Below, piece by piece: positions 1-5,664 of a DNA stretch of 8,293 bases; the stretch's first letter is position 1, and every line of letters starts with the position of its first letter. This DNA comes from an uncultured Acidobacteriota bacterium (lineage in GTDB: Bacteria > Acidobacteriota > Blastocatellia > Pyrinomonadales > Pyrinomonadaceae), in assembly GCA_946480545.1 (NCBI GenBank), contig CAMLKY010000062.1:1-8293 (forward strand). The letters run 5' to 3'. The notes beneath the pieces were generated by a model. That model ran no database searches, was not told where the DNA came from, and was given only the letters and a program-made list of their open reading frames with translations. Position numbers and translations under genes: made by a program.

Positions 1-185
1 CTTCCAACCGATCTAACACCGTCGGCGCCCGTAAACGTTATTCCGTCGGCGCCCGTCAGGGTGATCCCATTGGAACGGTAATTCAAGAAGCTATCCGCCC
101 CGGTTAGAGTTATGCCGTTCAAGCCGACGAATTGCACGCCATCTGCCCCGGTCAACGTGATTCCGTTGGACCTGGTCACCAAAAT
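1..185 (-). repeat. 24-bp (8-residue) tandem repeats coding TGADG units
   Basis: In-frame degenerate tandem repeats of 24 bp encode the octads from residue 22 onward. At the DNA level the clearest pair is the identical 14-mer CCGTCGGCGCCCGT at 19-32 and 43-56 on the plus strand, exactly 24 bp apart. The array continues beyond the left edge, so its copy number is unknown. Repeat-number change by slippage or recombination is possible. Confidence 0.8.
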
Positions 186-248
186 TCCCGCTGACACCGT
201 GTTAACGGCGATTGCGAGAAGAAGGATTAGCGAAACGGCTTTTCTCAT
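1..248 (-). CDS. Secreted octapeptide-repeat (ITLTGADG) protein, partial
   Basis: The reading frame opens at an ATG (complement of 246-248) and runs off the left edge after 82 codons, so the C-terminal part is missing. Residues 1-20 form a clear Sec signal peptide: MRK, then a hydrophobic core rich in Leu, Ile and Ala, ending VSA before Gly21, a good signal peptidase I site. Immediately afterwards the mature chain is built of eight-residue units: ILVTRSNG, ITLTGADG, VQFVGLNG, ITLTGADS, FLNYRSNG, ITLTGADG, ITFTGADG, VRSVG. The alternation of beta-branched residues with a G-x-[DN]-G turn suggests a repetitive beta fold such as a solenoid. It could also be the N-terminal part of a larger exported enzyme or adhesin. 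The Shine-Dalgarno is weak (GAG about 7 nt before ATG). The gene lies downstream of the VirB10-like gene on the same strand, but a terminator separates them, so it probably has its own promoter. I see no clear one. Function unknown; signal peptide and repeats are direct observations. Confidence 0.8.
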   Translation of the reverse strand, partial: MRKAVSLILLLAIAVNTVSAGILVTRSNGITLTGADGVQFVGLNGITLTGADSFLNYRSNGITLTGADGITFTGADGVRSVG

Positions 249-319
249 CTGGCTCGTTCGACCTCGTTTAAGGCTGGGCCGGGTGCAGGATCTATCCCGG
301 CTGCATCAGAATCGAACAA

Positions 320-355
320 AAAATGGGGGGCGAGCCCATTTTAAATTCTCGCCCC
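320..355 (-). terminator. Rho-independent terminator with two alternative stems
   Basis: Reading the minus strand beyond the stop of the VirB10-like gene at 388, GGGGCGAG (355-348) can pair with CTCGCCCC (334-327). Alternatively AAAATGGG (342-335) pairs perfectly with CCCATTTT (327-320). The second stem (8 bp, 7-nt loop) runs into a short T tract ending near 318, as expected for intrinsic termination. The two stems share bases and exclude each other. The simplest reading is a terminator for the 388-1128 gene. The position, 33 bases past the stop codon, fits this. Confidence 0.7.
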
Positions 356-387
356 GGCTAAAGCAAGAGTTATTCCTTCGGGCAGGC

Positions 388-1128
388 TTAGTTGGCTACA
401 CGAAGGTGAAAGGTCGCGCCTTTCTCGACTCGGACGTTCTTGTTCGGCGACGAAAGCGTCGTCGAAGTATTTGCTGACCCGCTCGCCTCGGTTGATATCT
501 GGAGACCATTCACGGTTCTACCGACGGTGCCGGTCGTTGTCCCAACAGTCTGGGTGGCCGTGTTTGTCACCGTCCCGACCGTCTGGGTCGTCGTATTCAC
601 GAGTCCCCCGACGGTATTCGTCACGCCTCCGAGCAGTCCGCCGCCTGTCGATGTCGATGACGACGACCTCGATGAGGTCGAGACGTCCGACATCAACGAA
701 TCATTGCTCAAGGACGCATTGGCTGCTGCATTCGTGATCGAAACGAGGGTCGCGCTCAGCGGCATCGACAGGTTTTTTCCTTCGAGACGGTCGAATACCA
801 TGCCGATCCGCGACTCAGCCTTATCTTTGCCGCGGCGTTTTACATCGGTAATGCGGCCGATCAAAGTGCTGCCTTTCGGGATGATCACATCGCCATCCTG
901 CCGTATCGACTGGGTGGTTTTCAGCACTACCTGATCACCGACTTCGACGTTATTTGCATCCAGTGTCTTCTGCAGTTGCGCCGAGATGCTTGTACCCGAT
1001 GCCAGTGAAACCTGTTGACCCTTTTGCGGTCCCTCGGCAAGAGGCGGTCGCTTTTGTCCAGATCTCTGTCCCAGGCCCACGCTTGCACCGACAAGAATCA
1101 CCAAAATTCCCAAATAAACCTTGTACAT
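388..1128 (-). CDS. Secreted VirB10/TrbI-like beta-barrel domain protein with Thr/Val/Gly repeat tail
   Basis: This is a complete 246-residue protein starting at ATG 1128, with GGAG nine bases upstream. Residues 1 to about 20 (MYKVYLGILVILVGASVGLG) are a Sec signal peptide with no lipobox cysteine. Residues about 40-130 resemble the conserved C-terminal barrel of VirB10/TrbI. They contain SGTSISAQL, then a V-G-D-x-V segment (63-68), then VIIPKGSTLIGRITDV (81-96), the hallmark IPkGs-l-G element of that fold. Residues 148-160 are almost all Ser and Thr. Residues 168-206 are imperfect T/V/G/N repeats (for example TQTVGT twice). The last 15 residues (VRVEKGATFHLRVAN) look like the closing strand of the barrel, so the repeats may be an insertion within the fold. 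No neighbouring type IV secretion genes are present, so a secretion role is not implied. A periplasmic or outer-membrane structural role is more likely. A paired SARP-like heptamer site precedes its predicted promoter. Fold call moderate, secretion call strong, function unknown. Confidence 0.8.
   Translation of the reverse strand: MYKVYLGILVILVGASVGLGQRSGQKRPPLAEGPQKGQQVSLASGTSISAQLQKTLDANNVEVGDQVVLKTTQSIRQDGDVIIPKGSTLIGRITDVKRRGKDKAESRIGMVFDRLEGKNLSMPLSATLVSITNAAANASLSNDSLMSDVSTSSRSSSSTSTGGGLLGGVTNTVGGLVNTTTQTVGTVTNTATQTVGTTTGTVGRTVNGLQISTEASGSANTSTTLSSPNKNVRVEKGATFHLRVAN
511..627 (-). repeat. Imperfect ~33-bp repeats coding T/V/G-rich tail
   Basis: This is the coding sequence for residues 168-206 of the VirB10-like protein. 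The 8-mer GTCTGGGT (plus strand) recurs at 548 and 581, 33 bp apart, and about 21 of 33 positions agree between the two units. The encoded motif is roughly TQTVGTVTNTA. The repeats are degenerate, so this is old duplication and not a recent expansion. Confidence 0.55.
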
Positions 1129-1137
1129 ATTTACGAA

Positions 1138-1141
1138 CTCC
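1138..1141 (-). promoter_or_regulatory. Ribosome binding site of the VirB10-like gene
   Basis: On the minus strand AAAAAAGGAG ends nine bases before the ATG at 1128. It fixes the start codon and is one of only two good Shine-Dalgarno sequences in the window. Confidence 0.7.
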
Positions 1142-1150
1142 TTTTTTCCA

Positions 1151-1177
1151 GGGCCTTACCGGAAAACCGCTAGGCCC
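1151..1177 (-). promoter_or_regulatory. Leader hairpin before the VirB10-like gene
   Basis: GGGCCT (1151-1156) pairs with AGGCCC (1172-1177), and an inner CGG/CCG (1160-1162 with 1167-1169) closes an AAAA tetraloop (UUUU in the minus-strand RNA). It lies in the predicted 5' leader of the minus-strand gene, about ten bases before the ribosome binding site. It could protect the mRNA or tune translation. No known riboswitch is recognised. Confidence 0.35.
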
Positions 1178-1226
1178 GTGATACTGCTGAGGGGTGAGGA
1201 TATAAATGGCATTTTCAATCGTGATC

Positions 1227-1232
1227 AGTGTA
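1227..1232 (-). promoter_or_regulatory. -10 element (TACACT) for the VirB10-like gene
   Basis: On the minus strand TACACT matches TATAAT at four of six positions. It lies exactly 8 nt after the heptamer TCAACCC (1247-1241). There is no good -35, as expected if an activator occupies that region. A start of transcription near 1220 would give a leader of about 90 nt. Confidence 0.5.
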
Positions 1233-1243
1233 TTGGCCCCGGG

Positions 1244-1280
1244 TTGAGGAAAACTTGAGGCGAGTTCAAGTTTTCCTCAA
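1244..1280. promoter_or_regulatory. Divergent operator: 15-bp perfect inverted repeat made of 11-bp-spaced TCAAG heptamers
   Basis: TTGAGGAAAACTTGA (1244-1258) and its exact reverse complement (1266-1280) are separated by 7 bp. Each arm plus its edge contains a pair of direct repeats. On the plus strand TTCAA starts at 1265 and CTCAA at 1276. On the minus strand CTCAA occupies 1259-1255 and 1248-1244. Both pairs have an 11-bp period, so one pair faces each divergent gene. The same core (about CTCAAGTTTTCCTCAA) recurs before the S8 gene. This is the layout of SARP regulator sites, and the product of the 2229-5492 gene is the obvious candidate ligand. A long cruciform or intrinsic terminator is less likely, since no T tract follows the stem. 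Confidence 0.75.
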
Positions 1281-1291
1281 GTGCCTTCTAC

Positions 1292-1297
1292 TAAAGT
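1292..1297 (+). promoter_or_regulatory. -10 element (TAAAGT) for the NTPase/regulator genes
   Basis: TAAAGT matches TATAAT at four of six positions. It lies exactly 8 nt after the heptamer TCAAGTG (1277-1283). Transcription would begin near 1304, leaving a leader of only about 27 nt before the ATG at 1331, which has no clear Shine-Dalgarno. Confidence 0.5.
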
Positions 1298-1330
1298 TGC
1301 GGTGCCGTCGAACCGACGTTTCCTACAGCT

Positions 1331-2149
1331 ATGATGACTTACTTTCTAGATACCGAATTCGACTCTGGCGATACCTATGTGTCGACAAGAAACTCGACCA
1401 TCGAAAGTCGCCCAAGAACCGAGCGAAGCGATATTCTCTTGCTAAAGGAAAAACTCGCCACCCCGCGGTATCGCGGTCTTGTATCGCGACCCCGGCTCGA
1501 CGACCTGCTTCGTAAATCCATCGGACAGTTTCCGGCGACGTTGATATCGGGCCGCGCCGGTACCGGAAAGACCGCCGCAGCCGCGGCCTTCGCGCGAAAG
1601 ACGGACAATGTCGCGTGGTATTCGGTGGAATCGTCCGAAGCTGAGTGGAATGTTTTTGCGGCCTATTTCGCAGCAGCCCTGCTGAGGGCGGCGGGCAGTA
1701 AAGTCGAGCCGCAGAGCCTGCTCCCCGACGATATGCAGCCGTCACAGTCGACGATCGCAACGTTCCTGATAAATGTGTTTGCTGAAGTGGAAACGATCCT
1801 CGTTCACGAACCGCTCCTGATAGTGCTCGACGGAATTCATCATCTGTTCGACACGCCGTGGTTCGGAGAGTTCTTCGGACTTCTTCTTTCGTCGCTTCCC
1901 GAGAACATCAATCTCCTGCTGCTGTGTCGCAGCAAGCCGCCGAATCCGCTATGGCGACTTCGTTCGAAACAGCAACTCAACGTCATCGATGAGAAGGTCC
2001 TCGCTTTTACGCTCCCGGAGACTGCTGAGCTGATGACAAAACTTGGTCTCAAACGCTCGGATGCCGAGCGGGCGCACGCCACGACGTTTGGTCGCGTTTC
2101 AAAACTCCTCTTACTACAACGCCAGCCGCCGGCGCGCTCACGCGTCTGA
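1331..2149 (+). CDS. Stand-alone MalT-like STAND NTPase module
   Basis: This 272-residue protein corresponds to the nucleotide-binding part of MalT/AfsR-type STAND ATPases. It has an N-terminal lead (KLATPRYRGLVSRPRL, 41-56) like that of MalT proteins and a Walker A loop GRAGTGKT (74-81, Lys80). The Walker B strand is LLIVLDG (162-168), followed by IHHLFD. A sensor-type strand LLLLCRSKPP carries Arg200. It stops just after the helical lid region, with no TPR arm and no DNA-binding domain. The second Walker B acidic residue, usually Asp (LDD), is Gly168, so hydrolysis may be impaired while binding is kept. Two adjacent ATGs (1331, 1334) are possible starts. The gene lies 79 bp upstream of a full-length relative on the same strand and probably shares its promoter. 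It may bind or modulate that regulator by heterotypic NTPase contacts. The last ten or so residues are Arg/Gln/Pro-rich. A frameshifted remnant is possible but less likely, because the following 79 bp do not encode an arm. Confidence 0.8.
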   Translation: MMTYFLDTEFDSGDTYVSTRNSTIESRPRTERSDILLLKEKLATPRYRGLVSRPRLDDLLRKSIGQFPATLISGRAGTGKTAAAAAFARKTDNVAWYSVESSEAEWNVFAAYFAAALLRAAGSKVEPQSLLPDDMQPSQSTIATFLINVFAEVETILVHEPLLIVLDGIHHLFDTPWFGEFFGLLLSSLPENINLLLLCRSKPPNPLWRLRSKQQLNVIDEKVLAFTLPETAELMTKLGLKRSDAERAHATTFGRVSKLLLLQRQPPARSRV

Positions 2150-2167
2150 CCTGCCGGCAAACTGCTT

Positions 2168-2195
2168 CGATATGGTCCGGACGATATGGCATAAT
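2168..2195 (+). promoter_or_regulatory. Possible internal promoter with CGATATGG direct repeat
   Basis: CGATATGG occurs at 2168-2175 and 2182-2189 with a 14-bp period, separated by the palindrome TCCGGA. CATAAT (2190-2195), five of six to TATAAT, follows directly. A weak -35 (TTCGAT, 2166-2171) is 18 bp upstream. This lies in the 79-bp gap before the large regulator gene and could give it a separate, autoregulated promoter. No TCAAG heptamers are present here, so any control would differ from that at 1244-1280. Confidence 0.35.
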
Positions 2196-2228
2196 ACTGC
2201 CTCACCCTTGCCGACCCGATCCGAAGCA

Positions 2229-5200
2229 ATGCAGGAAAAGAGTTTCTTTCTTCGCACCAAATTACTGCCTCCGCGCGCCGTCTCGGAGCTGCTCGAGCGT
2301 CCCCGGCTGACAACAAAGCTCGAGGCGAACCTGAGCGCTCCGATCACGATGGTTGCCGCGGACGCGGGCTGCGGCAAGACAACCCTGATCGCCGATTTTG
2401 TCCGCAATCAAACCAGCCGGCAGTCGGTTTGGTACCAGCTCGATCACACCGACGCGGATCCCGTCGTGTTCCTCGGGTACGTCGCGCGCGGCATAAAGAA
2501 CCTGTATCCGGATTTTGGAGAAGCCATCTTTCCGTATCTGAGCGAAGCGAGCGAAGAGATGCTCCGCTTTCCCGAGCGCTCCGCTGACCTGCTCATCAAC
2601 GAAATACTCGAGTCGGTCGAGCAGCCGTTCATACTTGTTCTCGACGATTATCATCACATCGGTCGCGACACGGTGGTGCATAAGATCGTTGACCGGCTGC
2701 TGCAATATTCATCTGATCTAGTGCACCTCATCATCACGACCCGCGATCTTCCTCCGCTCGCGATAATGAGGCGTCGAACGCAGTCGGCCGCTCTTGTCAT
2801 CACCCGTGACGATCTTCTCTTTACCGACGACGAGGTGCGAGAGCTGTTTAGAAAGACGCTCGGTGTCGATCTGAAGGATACCGAGATCTCGGAGTATCGC
2901 GGGCGGACCCACGGCTGGATCACCGCTCTTCAACTTGTTCGTCAGGTCGCCGAGCAGGAGCTGAATACGGCCGGCGACGGCGGATCGGTGGATCTTCGTC
3001 ACGTCCTCCAGCAATCGGAGAAAGACATCTTCGATTACTTCGCCGAGGAAGTTTTCTCTCGCGAGTCCGAAGAGACCCGTTCACTGCTGATGAACCTGTC
3101 GCTGCTCGAGTCGCTCCAGCTCGATCTATGCAGCGCCCTGTTTCCGGATCTTCGCTGCTCCGCGGCATTGCCCGAGCTTGCACAGAAGAATGTCTTCTTA
3201 ACGGTTGCCGGCGATGGGCAGTCGAGTGAAGAGTATCGATTCCATCCGCTGTTCCGAGACTTCCTCGCTCGACGGCTTCGTGCCGAGCATGGACAGGCCC
3301 GCGTCGCCGAGCAACGGAATCGTATCGCGGAGTTCTTTCTCCTCAATCGAAAGTGGGAGATGGCGCTGCCTTACCTGCTCGACGCGCATAACTTCGATCG
3401 GGCCGCGGATGTCATCGCGGAAACCGGCGGGCAGTGGATCGAAGCCGGCGCATTTACGTCGCTCGGCTTTTTTGTCGAGCGAGTACCGGATGCGAGCCTC
3501 GATCGATACCCGCGTTCGCTGCTTCATAAGGCCGAGATCGCGCGGCTTCAGGGTGAGACCGAAAAGTCGACGACGCTGCTTCACCGGGCAGTACAGCTTC
3601 TAAGCGAGGCCGGCGATTCGACGGGCGAGGCCGAGGCGTTACATTCACTCGCGAGTCTTGCGCGTCGTCGGGGACGTCATGCGGATGCTCTCGAGCTGCT
3701 CGAGAAATCGGAATCGCTCGTTCCCCAAACTTCCGAGACATTCATGAAGTGTGCGAACACGCGCGGGCTGTGTTTTATCGTGCTCGGAAAATGGGCCGAG
3801 GCTGAACAGCAATTCCGAGTAGCGCTCGAGCTTGCAGAGCGGCTGGGGAACGAGCACTACATTCGTTTGATCACGCACAACCTCGCGCTCGCACCGGGTT
3901 TCCGAGGGGATTTCGGCGAAGCCCTTCGTTGGTTCCGGCGTATCTTTCGTGACGAGACTCCTGATAAGCAGCTCCCGCAGGAAGCGATCGGCCATCTGAA
4001 TATTGCGCGGTTGTACATGTACCGCGGCGAGCTGGACCAGACAGAGCGCCATCTGAATCGGTCGCTCGAATTGTGTCAGCTCTACAACCTGCGTTTCCTG
4101 CGGGGCGAGATATTCGAGGCTTACGGAAATTTCTATCGCGAAAAGAACGACTTCGCCCACGCCGAAGAGTTTTACGAGCGTGCCCTGAACGCGTATGAGG
4201 AAGCCGAGATAGATGTCACGTCGAAAGAGCTAAACGAAGAGCGGGCTGTCTTCTACCGCCTTCGCGGCGATCTGCTGAAGGCACGCACGCTGCTTGAAGG
4301 CCTGATCCGTTCGCGCGAGCAAACAGGTAATGAGCTGGGCGTTCACACCGCACGGCTTCGGCTCGCACAGGTCGCACTTGCCGAGGGTAAACTCGACGGA
4401 CTCGACCTAACCATCGAAGAGCTTCTTGAATTTTTTAGCGCGCACAATCATCACTACGACGAGGCCATGGGGGCGATCCTTCTTGCCGAGACGTATCTGG
4501 CGCAAGAGCGCAGGCCGGAAATGGTCGAGGCCGTTCGCCGGGCGATCGACCTTTCACTGAGGTTTGATTACGAGTACTGGCTGCGCGGCGAGATCCGACG
4601 GATTCCGACGATATTTGCATCGGAAGAGATATTCGAGCGGCTTCCGGCCGATCTAAGGGAAGCCATCGACGATGCCAAGGCAGCGCCGGCGCGCGTTGCA
4701 GAAGCTCACTCGCCGGCGTCGGGGCCGATCACTGATCTGACGGTGAAGGTCCTTGGTCCTGTCGAGATATACCGCGATCCGGCAAACCCGTTCGCGGCGG
4801 ACGCCTGGACGACGCGGCGGGCGCGCGACATCTTTTGCTATATCGCAACGAGCAAGCATCGACGCGTGCCGAAGGACACACTCATCGATGCCTTCTGGGG
4901 CGAAGACGATCCGTCGACCGTCGAGAAGAATTTTCACCCGACCATCTCTCATATCCGAAAAGCGCTCAACAGCCGGCAAGCGTTCAAGCAGAACTTCGTT
5001 GTATTTCGCGACGGCGCGTACCAACTGAATCCCGAGCTTTCATACTCTATCGACGCCGAGGAATTCGAATATCGCATCGCAGAAGCGGAGAAGGCGAAAC
5101 GTGAGAAGGACGGTGCTCGATTTCGGGAGAATCTCGAGGCGGCTCATGCGCTATACCGCGGCGAGTTCATGGCCGGGATATATGAGAGTTGGGCCGAGGA

Positions 5201-5492
5201 GAGGAGAAGCTTCTATTCGGAACAGGCCGCTCGCGTCATTTCCGCCCTGGCGAAGCTCTCGCTCACAGAAAAACGCTGGGCGGATGCACTTAAGTTCGCG
5301 GCCGAAGTGCTCCGCGAAGATCCTTACCGCGAAGATATGCATCGTCTGACGTTGAAAGTCCTGGCCGCACAGGGGAAGCCCGCAGCAGTCAAAAAACACT
5401 TCGAAGCGATGTCGAAAACCCTGAAAGACGAACTCGGAATCGAGCCATCGGCCGAGACAAGAAAAATCTATCGAGAGTTGAGCTCGGGTTGA
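2229..5492 (+). CDS. STAND NTPase - TPR - SARP (winged helix + BTAD) transcriptional regulator
   Basis: The protein has 1087 residues from ATG 2229. The frame is open further upstream (ATG 2043), but that extension overlaps the previous gene and is not conserved-looking, whereas FFLRTKLLPPRA just after Met1 is the typical start of MalT-like proteins. Domains in order: STAND NTPase with Walker A ADAGCGKT (44-51, Lys50), Walker B FILVLDD (134-140) and sensor IITTRDLPP. Next come the lid and winged-helix linker to about 330 and TPR-like helical hairpins about 360-800 (for example WAEAEQQFRVALELAERLGN and HAEEFYERALNAYEEA). An OmpR-type winged helix spans about 835-935 (VKVLGPVEIY, HPTISHIRKAL), and a BTAD domain about 940-1085 ends DELGIEPSAETRKIYREL. 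The last two domains define the SARP family, which activates transcription by binding direct heptamer repeats. AfsR has the SARP part first; here it is last, as the DNA-binding domain is in MalT. It probably acts as a ligand- and ATP-dependent activator in the cytoplasm. The likely targets are the 11-bp-spaced sites at 1244-1280 and 5607-5653. Shine-Dalgarno weak. Confidence 0.9.
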   Translation: MQEKSFFLRTKLLPPRAVSELLERPRLTTKLEANLSAPITMVAADAGCGKTTLIADFVRNQTSRQSVWYQLDHTDADPVVFLGYVARGIKNLYPDFGEAIFPYLSEASEEMLRFPERSADLLINEILESVEQPFILVLDDYHHIGRDTVVHKIVDRLLQYSSDLVHLIITTRDLPPLAIMRRRTQSAALVITRDDLLFTDDEVRELFRKTLGVDLKDTEISEYRGRTHGWITALQLVRQVAEQELNTAGDGGSVDLRHVLQQSEKDIFDYFAEEVFSRESEETRSLLMNLSLLESLQLDLCSALFPDLRCSAALPELAQKNVFLTVAGDGQSSEEYRFHPLFRDFLARRLRAEHGQARVAEQRNRIAEFFLLNRKWEMALPYLLDAHNFDRAADVIAETGGQWIEAGAFTSLGFFVERVPDASLDRYPRSLLHKAEIARLQGETEKSTTLLHRAVQLLSEAGDSTGEAEALHSLASLARRRGRHADALELLEKSESLVPQTSETFMKCANTRGLCFIVLGKWAEAEQQFRVALELAERLGNEHYIRLITHNLALAPGFRGDFGEALRWFRRIFRDETPDKQLPQEAIGHLNIARLYMYRGELDQTERHLNRSLELCQLYNLRFLRGEIFEAYGNFYREKNDFAHAEEFYERALNAYEEAEIDVTSKELNEERAVFYRLRGDLLKARTLLEGLIRSREQTGNELGVHTARLRLAQVALAEGKLDGLDLTIEELLEFFSAHNHHYDEAMGAILLAETYLAQERRPEMVEAVRRAIDLSLRFDYEYWLRGEIRRIPTIFASEEIFERLPADLREAIDDAKAAPARVAEAHSPASGPITDLTVKVLGPVEIYRDPANPFAADAWTTRRARDIFCYIATSKHRRVPKDTLIDAFWGEDDPSTVEKNFHPTISHIRKALNSRQAFKQNFVVFRDGAYQLNPELSYSIDAEEFEYRIAEAEKAKREKDGARFRENLEAAHALYRGEFMAGIYESWAEERRSFYSEQAARVISALAKLSLTEKRWADALKFAAEVLREDPYREDMHRLTLKVLAAQGKPAAVKKHFEAMSKTLKDELGIEPSAETRKIYRELSSG

Positions 5493-5563
5493 TTTACCGC
5501 AGAGGCGCCAAGACGGAGAGAAGGAGCTCAGAAAAGCGTCTCCCCTTTCTTCCCGTCTCCGTC
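5493..5563 (+). other. Post-regulator spacer with a dispersed-repeat-like segment and weak hairpin
   Basis: Directly after the TGA stop lies ACCGCAGAGGCGCCAAGACG (5497-5516), which resembles the dispersed 'ACCGCAGAGGCGCAGAGACG'-type intergenic sequences I recall from many environmental bacteria. The purine-rich GACGGAGA (5512-5519) pairs with TCTCCGTC (5556-5563), and partial pairing of GAAGGAG with the pyrimidine-rich stretch inside adds to the stem. No T tract follows, so it is a poor intrinsic terminator, but it could end or protect the regulator mRNA. The assignment as a dispersed repeat is from memory. Confidence 0.35.
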
Positions 5564-5606
5564 CCCGCCAATCGTCGTCTCTGGATCCGCAGCCTTCCTT
5601 ACTCTT

Positions 5607-5653
5607 CTCAACTTTGCCTCAACCCTTGTAAACCGCCCTCAAGTATTTCTCAA
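5607..5653 (+). promoter_or_regulatory. Tandem double SARP-like operator upstream of the S8 peptidase
   Basis: CTCAA begins at 5607, 5618, 5638 and 5649, giving spacings of 11, 20 and 11. This makes two copies of the paired site, 31 bp apart. The second copy, CTCAAGTATTTCTCAA, matches the minus-strand site of the divergent operator (CTCAAGTTTTCCTCAA) at 14 of 16 positions. The first copy matches its 19-base extension at 17 of 19. All heptamers point toward the S8 gene and lie on about the same face of the helix. This suggests cooperative binding by the SARP-type regulator encoded just upstream. Confidence 0.75.
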
Positions 5654-5664
5654 AGACACTGAGC

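Noticed and set aside
253..268. CTCGTT direct repeat (10-bp period) just upstream of the octapeptide-repeat gene
   Set aside because: Six-base repeats at this spacing are easily chance, and the sequence lies too close to the start codon to act as an activator site.
440..934. Plus-strand 164-codon frame opposite the VirB10-like gene
   Set aside because: Its Val/Thr/Pro/Asp-rich product is the antisense of the Thr/Gly/Ser repeats; the minus-strand frame has a signal peptide, ribosome binding site and known fold.
1244..1280. The inverted repeat as an intrinsic terminator or as an insertion-sequence end
   Set aside because: There is no T tract on either side, it lies between divergent genes, and there is no transposase or target duplication.
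1228..1515. Plus-strand 95-codon frame across the operator
   Set aside because: It covers the palindrome and the predicted -10 and overlaps the NTPase gene in another frame; the product is Arg-rich with no recognisable feature.
2043..2228. N-terminal extension of the regulator from ATG 2043 (62 extra residues)
   Set aside because: It overlaps the end of the NTPase gene in another frame, is Arg/Ser-rich without family likeness, and the normal MalT-type N terminus begins right after ATG 2229.
2085..2228. Frameshift joining the 1331-2149 gene to the large regulator as one broken protein
   Set aside because: Both parts contain their own complete NTPase start and Walker motifs, and the 79 bp between them encodes nothing like a TPR arm, so they are best read as two genes.
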